A DNA stretch of 9,301 nt, from positions 1 through 9,301 of the forward strand of contig JANTGX010000073.1 in NCBI GenBank assembly GCA_024762755.1. The letters are read 5' to 3'. Under the pieces are notes generated by a model. The model saw nothing but the letters and a program-made list of their open reading frames with translations, had not been told where the DNA came from and ran no database searches. Of this stretch, positions 6,398-9,301 are shown piece after piece. How positions within the stretch are numbered: the first letter of the stretch is position 1; each line of letters starts with the position of its first letter. Source of the DNA: Gammaproteobacteria bacterium (GTDB lineage: Bacteria > Pseudomonadota > Gammaproteobacteria > SZUA-152). Both the position numbers and the translations under genes were made by a program.

Positions 6398-7591
6398 ATG
6401 AGCCCTCCGCCAGCCAACGACAGCACGACCGACGCCCTGCCCGAGACCACCACGTCCCCGGCGACACCGACACCCGGCCTGCGCCGCTGGCTGCCCGAGC
6501 TGGTCCTGCTGATCGCCGTCGCCCTGGCCGCGGGCCTGCTGCTCAGCGCGCCGCAAGACGGTGTGGCCCTGCAGCTGGCGGCCCTGCTCCTGCCCACCGC
6601 CGTGGCCTGGCTCGGCGGTCGCTGGCGACTGCGCCGCTACGAGGCCCAACTGTCGCGGGCCGGCGCGGCCCTGCGCGGAGATGCCCAGGCAGAGAGACCC
6701 GTGGCCGACGAGCCGGCCCTGTCGGCCTTCCTCGGCCAGCTCGACAGGGCCCTGCGCGAGTGGCGGGCCAGCGAGCGGCGTGCGGACGCGCTGGATGGAC
6801 AGCGGGACCACGCGGCCGAAGCCCTCGTCACCCACGCCGAGGCGGCACTCGATCACGCCCAGCGCATCCAGGCCTTGGGCCGCACGACCCAGGATGGCCT
6901 GCAGGATCTGCCCTCGCTGCTGACCACCGTGCAGAGCACGGCGCAGGAGCTGCTCGCCCTGGCCGGCCAATCGGAGAGCGAGGGCAACAGCGGCAAGTTG
7001 GTGATGACCGAGGCCATGAGCGGGGTCACCGCCCTGGCCGAGGCGGTCGATGATACCGGCCACATCATCGGCACCTTGGGGCACGACAGCGAGGCCATCG
7101 GCGGCATCGTCAGTGTCATCCGCGGCGTCGCCGAGCAGACCAACCTGCTGGCCCTGAATGCCGCCATCGAGGCCGCGCGTGCCGGCGACCAGGGGCGGGG
7201 CTTTGCCGTGGTGGCCGACGAGGTGCGCACCCTGGCGAGCAAGACCCAGAGCTCCACCGACGAGATCGCGCGCATCATCGAGCAGCTCACCGGTCATGTG
7301 GCGAAGGCCCAGCAGGTGATCCAGAACAGCGTCGAACTGGCCGGCCGCGCCGACGAGCTGATCGAAAACGTGGTGATCTCCTATGCCGAGCTGGTCGGCC
7401 ACATGAGCCGTGTCGACCAGCTCGGTGACACCCTGGCGGCCCTCGCCACCACGCCTACCGAGCAAACGCCCGGCGACGCCGACACCCTGCAACAGCTGGT
7501 CGACCTCGGTGACGCGCTGCAGGACGACCTGACGCAGCTGCGGGACGCCGCCCTGGCCATGGGCCGCGACGAGGCGAGGGAGCGCCGGTGA
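6398..7591 (+). CDS. Methyl-accepting-chemotaxis-type signalling protein without a sensor domain
   Basis: The 397-residue protein has a Pro/Thr-rich cytoplasmic tail (1-28), two closely spaced hydrophobic helices (about 33-50 and 56-74) with almost no periplasmic loop, and a long helical cytoplasmic part. The MCP hairpin tip is clear: EQTNLLALNAAIEAARAG (246-263), then GRGFAVVADEVRTLA (266-280). This tip binds CheA and CheW in the family. No PAS, HAMP, Cache or four-helix sensor domain is visible. The helices around the tip are less regular than usual, with a Gly/Ser-rich break at 190-199 and prolines at 353 and 358, so the descending arm is only about 95 residues long. The C-terminus lacks the NWETF-type CheR tether. 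The start follows AGGAAG (6383-6388) with a 9-nt spacer. It is divergent from the permeases, with another MCP-type gene 105 bp downstream. It may signal in chemotaxis or another Che-like pathway; ligand unknown. Confidence 0.85.
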   Translation: MSPPPANDSTTDALPETTTSPATPTPGLRRWLPELVLLIAVALAAGLLLSAPQDGVALQLAALLLPTAVAWLGGRWRLRRYEAQLSRAGAALRGDAQAERPVADEPALSAFLGQLDRALREWRASERRADALDGQRDHAAEALVTHAEAALDHAQRIQALGRTTQDGLQDLPSLLTTVQSTAQELLALAGQSESEGNSGKLVMTEAMSGVTALAEAVDDTGHIIGTLGHDSEAIGGIVSVIRGVAEQTNLLALNAAIEAARAGDQGRGFAVVADEVRTLASKTQSSTDEIARIIEQLTGHVAKAQQVIQNSVELAGRADELIENVVISYAELVGHMSRVDQLGDTLAALATTPTEQTPGDADTLQQLVDLGDALQDDLTQLRDAALAMGRDEARERR

Positions 7592-7696
7592 ATCCATGAA
7601 ATCCAGTCCATAAACCCCAGGCGTGCGGCCGCTCGAAACCCAGCCCGGCCTCGTCGCCCCCTTCGAACCCCAAAGACCGGTCACAAAAACAGCCTT
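7592..7696 (+). other. Spacer between the two chemoreceptor-like genes, no Shine-Dalgarno
   Basis: This 105-bp gap holds no ORF I can support. It contains small palindromes (GCGGCCGC at 7625-7632, TTCGAA at 7662-7667, GACCGGTC at 7675-7682). The 15 bases before the ATG at 7697 (CAAAAACAGCCTT and neighbours) contain no purine-rich Shine-Dalgarno. I see no clear terminator, so the two receptor genes may be co-transcribed. Confidence 0.4.
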
Positions 7697-8878
7697 ATGA
7701 AGAATACCGCCCGTCTCCACACACCCCCCTTGCTACAGGCCTTCGCCGCGCCGGCGATCTGGCTCATGGCGCGTCTCTCCCTGGGCCGCCGGCTGGCGCT
7801 GATCGGCCTCACCGGGAGTCTGCCCGCCGCCCTGCTCGTCGCACCGCAGGGCCTGCCCCTGCTCGGCGCCCTGGCGGCGGTCAACCTGTATCTGCTGCTG
7901 GGACTCTATCTGGCCAACCGCCAGCTGGGTGGCCAGATACTGCAGGGCGAGCTGCCACGCTGCCCCACCCACGACCACGAGTACGCCCCCCTGCTGCGCT
8001 ATCTGGCGCAGCACGACAAGGAGCACCGCCGCGTCCTGGAGCGCGCCCGCAATGCCGCCGACGAGGTGCACGATGCGGCACAGGAGCAGAGCGCGCGGGC
8101 CGAGGCGAGCGCCGAGGGTGCCCGGCAGCAGAGCCAAGCGGTGAGCGCCATTGCCGCCGCCATCGAGGAGATGGCCGCCAGCGTGCGCGACATCGACGTG
8201 CAGGCCCAGGAGACACGGACGACCTCGGAGCAGGCCAGCCACCAGGCCGCCGATGGCGAGGGGGTGGTGAAGGAGGCGGTAGAGGAGATCCGCACCGTGG
8301 CCGAGGCGGTGGAGGCCTCGGCGACGCAGATCGCGGCCCTGGGTGAACGCTCCCAGCAGATCGGCTCGATCATCAACGTCATCGAATCCATCTCCGAACA
8401 AACCAACCTGCTGGCACTCAACGCCGCCATCGAGGCGGCGCGCGCCGGCGAACAGGGGCGTGGCTTCGCCGTGGTCGCCGACGAGGTCCGCACCCTGGCC
8501 GCGCGCACCCATGATGCGGCCGCCGAGGTGGCCACGCAGATCGAGCGCATCCAACGCGATATCCGCGATACGGTGCAGGGCATGAACACGGTAAACGGCC
8601 AGGTGGGACGTGGCGTCGAGCTCTCGCAGCGGGCCGGCGAGGCCCTGACGGAGATCCGCCAGGGCGCCCTGCAGACGGTGGAGCACATCACCCGCATCAG
8701 CGACGCCATCAGCCAGCAGGGCAGCGTCAGCGAAGAGATCGCCCGCCACATCGACGGCATTCGCCAGACCGCCGAACAGGAAGACGAGAACATCGCCATG
8801 GTCACCGCCACCACCCACTACCTGGGTCAGTTGGCCGGACAGATGCGACAGGTGCTGGCCGGGGAGGATCGCGCATGA
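7697..8878 (+). CDS. Methyl-accepting-chemotaxis-type signalling protein with membrane hairpin only
   Basis: The 393-residue protein opens with an amphipathic stretch (PLLQAFAAPAIWLMARLSLG, 11-30), as in some Aer-like and other receptors with a simple membrane anchor. Two hydrophobic helices (about 31-49 and 53-73) follow. From about 105 to 390 it is a long, proline-free coiled coil. The tip is EQTNLLALNAAIEAARAGEQ (234-253), then GRGFAVVADEVRTLA (255-269). The Ala/Glu/Gln-rich arms are full-length and carry possible methylation sites, so this is the more canonical of the two receptors. There is no PAS, HAMP or periplasmic sensor, and no CheR-binding pentapeptide at the end (AGEDRA). No Shine-Dalgarno precedes the ATG at 7697; the next in-frame ATG (7766) also lacks one and would remove the conserved opening, so 7697 is kept. 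Its stop overlaps the start of the next gene (ATGA), which suggests a joint function. Confidence 0.88.
   Translation: MKNTARLHTPPLLQAFAAPAIWLMARLSLGRRLALIGLTGSLPAALLVAPQGLPLLGALAAVNLYLLLGLYLANRQLGGQILQGELPRCPTHDHEYAPLLRYLAQHDKEHRRVLERARNAADEVHDAAQEQSARAEASAEGARQQSQAVSAIAAAIEEMAASVRDIDVQAQETRTTSEQASHQAADGEGVVKEAVEEIRTVAEAVEASATQIAALGERSQQIGSIINVIESISEQTNLLALNAAIEAARAGEQGRGFAVVADEVRTLAARTHDAAAEVATQIERIQRDIRDTVQGMNTVNGQVGRGVELSQRAGEALTEIRQGALQTVEHITRISDAISQQGSVSEEIARHIDGIRQTAEQEDENIAMVTATTHYLGQLAGQMRQVLAGEDRA
8863..8868 (+). promoter_or_regulatory. Strong Shine-Dalgarno for the coupled downstream gene
   Basis: GGAGGA, near-perfectly complementary to the 16S rRNA 3' end, lies inside the last codons of the second receptor gene, 6 nt before the ATG at 8875 and 9 nt before the ATG at 8878. 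It supports a real gene start at the overlap. Confidence 0.7.
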
Positions 8879-9301
8879 TGCCGTTGCTGGTAGTCTCCGC
8901 CGGCGGCCTGGGCTGCACCGGCTATCTGCTCCAGCACCTGCCCGGCCAGCGCGACCGGCAGACCCGCCGGCAGCTGCTGGGTCTGGCGCAGATCACCCGC
9001 CTGCGTCGGTTGCTGGAGGAGATCCCCCAGCACCGCGGCATGGCCGGTGCCTATCTGCAGGGCGACGCCAGCTTCGGTGGCAAGCTGCAGGCCCTGCAGG
9101 GACGCATCGAAGAACACAGCGGGATCCTCACCGAGCTGGCCGAGACCAACCCCTGCCGGCTGCTCGCCGAGCGTGCCCGGCGCCTGCTGCTGGGTTGGAC
9201 GGCCCTGCGCCAGGATCTGGAGCGGCTCGACGCGGCGCAGAGCTTTCAGCGACACAGTCAGCTGATGGCCGAGCTGCTCTGCCTGCTAGACGACGTGGCC
9301 G
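8875..9301 (+). CDS. Partial membrane-anchored protein with NIT-like helical region
   Basis: The reading frame opens at ATGATG (8875 or 8878), overlaps the stop of the second receptor by 4 bp, and stays open to the window edge: 142 codons with no stop, so the C-terminus is missing. The first 20 or so residues (MMPLLVVSAGGLGCTGYLL) are hydrophobic and would form one membrane anchor. The rest is helical. QHRGMAGAYLQGDASFGGKL (52-71), followed by LQALQGRIEEHSGILTEL (71-88), resembles the RG-S/A-x-x-L-x-G pattern of nitrate/nitrite-sensing (NIT) domains and related four-helix sensor bundles. This is pattern recognition only and needs a profile search. High GC at the third codon position and the GGAGGA Shine-Dalgarno support coding. 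Coupling to a receptor without its own sensor suggests that it works with that receptor. What follows beyond 9301 is unknown. Confidence 0.7.
   Translation, partial: MMPLLVVSAGGLGCTGYLLQHLPGQRDRQTRRQLLGLAQITRLRRLLEEIPQHRGMAGAYLQGDASFGGKLQALQGRIEEHSGILTELAETNPCRLLAERARRLLLGWTALRQDLERLDAAQSFQRHSQLMAELLCLLDDVA

Noticed and set aside
7640..7690. tRNA-like T-arm (TTCGAACCCC)
   Set aside because: The flanking bases do not form a T stem, and no anticodon or acceptor arms can be placed around it.
6296..7720. Long minus-strand ORF (474 codons) antisense to the first receptor
   Set aside because: Same GC-rich codon-mirror effect; the plus strand has a clear MCP hairpin tip.
7733..8818. Minus-strand ORF (361 codons) antisense to the second receptor
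   Set aside because: It is a mirror of the MCP coding strand, with a Gly/Leu/Asp-rich product and no recognisable domain.

Overview
The window is GC-rich, densely coding chromosomal DNA. A bifunctional penicillin-binding protein of the PBP1b type with a UB2H-like region, and a small protein resembling the DUF5062 family, point to a gammaproteobacterium, possibly a high-GC Chromatiales-like or environmental lineage. That placement is an inference from gene content. I see no insertion sequence, phage gene, CRISPR array, rRNA or tRNA gene.

Layout: (1) Positions 1-100 hold no gene I can support. (2) mrcB (PBP1b, peptidoglycan synthesis) lies on the minus strand, 101-2374. (3) Head-to-head with it, across about 95 bp carrying candidate divergent promoters, is a plus-strand fusion of an aminoglycoside-phosphotransferase-like kinase domain and a P-loop kinase domain (2470-4086). 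(4) It converges on a small minus-strand gene (4118-4390). (5) Upstream of that, also on the minus strand, is a translationally coupled pair of ABC-transporter inner-membrane permeases of the dipeptide/oligopeptide/nickel class (4473-5282 and 5282-6208). No binding protein or ATPase gene is next to them here. (6) After a divergent intergenic region come two plus-strand methyl-accepting-chemotaxis-type signalling proteins (6398-7591 and 7697-8878), each with a short membrane hairpin and no evident ligand-binding or HAMP domain. (7) Overlapping the second by ATGA is a gene that runs off the right edge (8875-9301). It encodes a membrane-anchored protein with a helical region resembling nitrate/nitrite-sensing (NIT-like) domains.

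Most of the window is ordinary housekeeping and transport. The most interesting part is the right third: two sensor-less chemoreceptor-like proteins, with a possible separate sensory protein translationally coupled to the second. This could be a split receptor, in which ligand sensing and signalling are on different polypeptides. The first receptor gene also has a ribosome-binding site that falls within an 8-bp perfect inverted repeat, with a competing alternative stem. The second receptor has no visible Shine-Dalgarno, while the coupled downstream gene has a near-perfect one.
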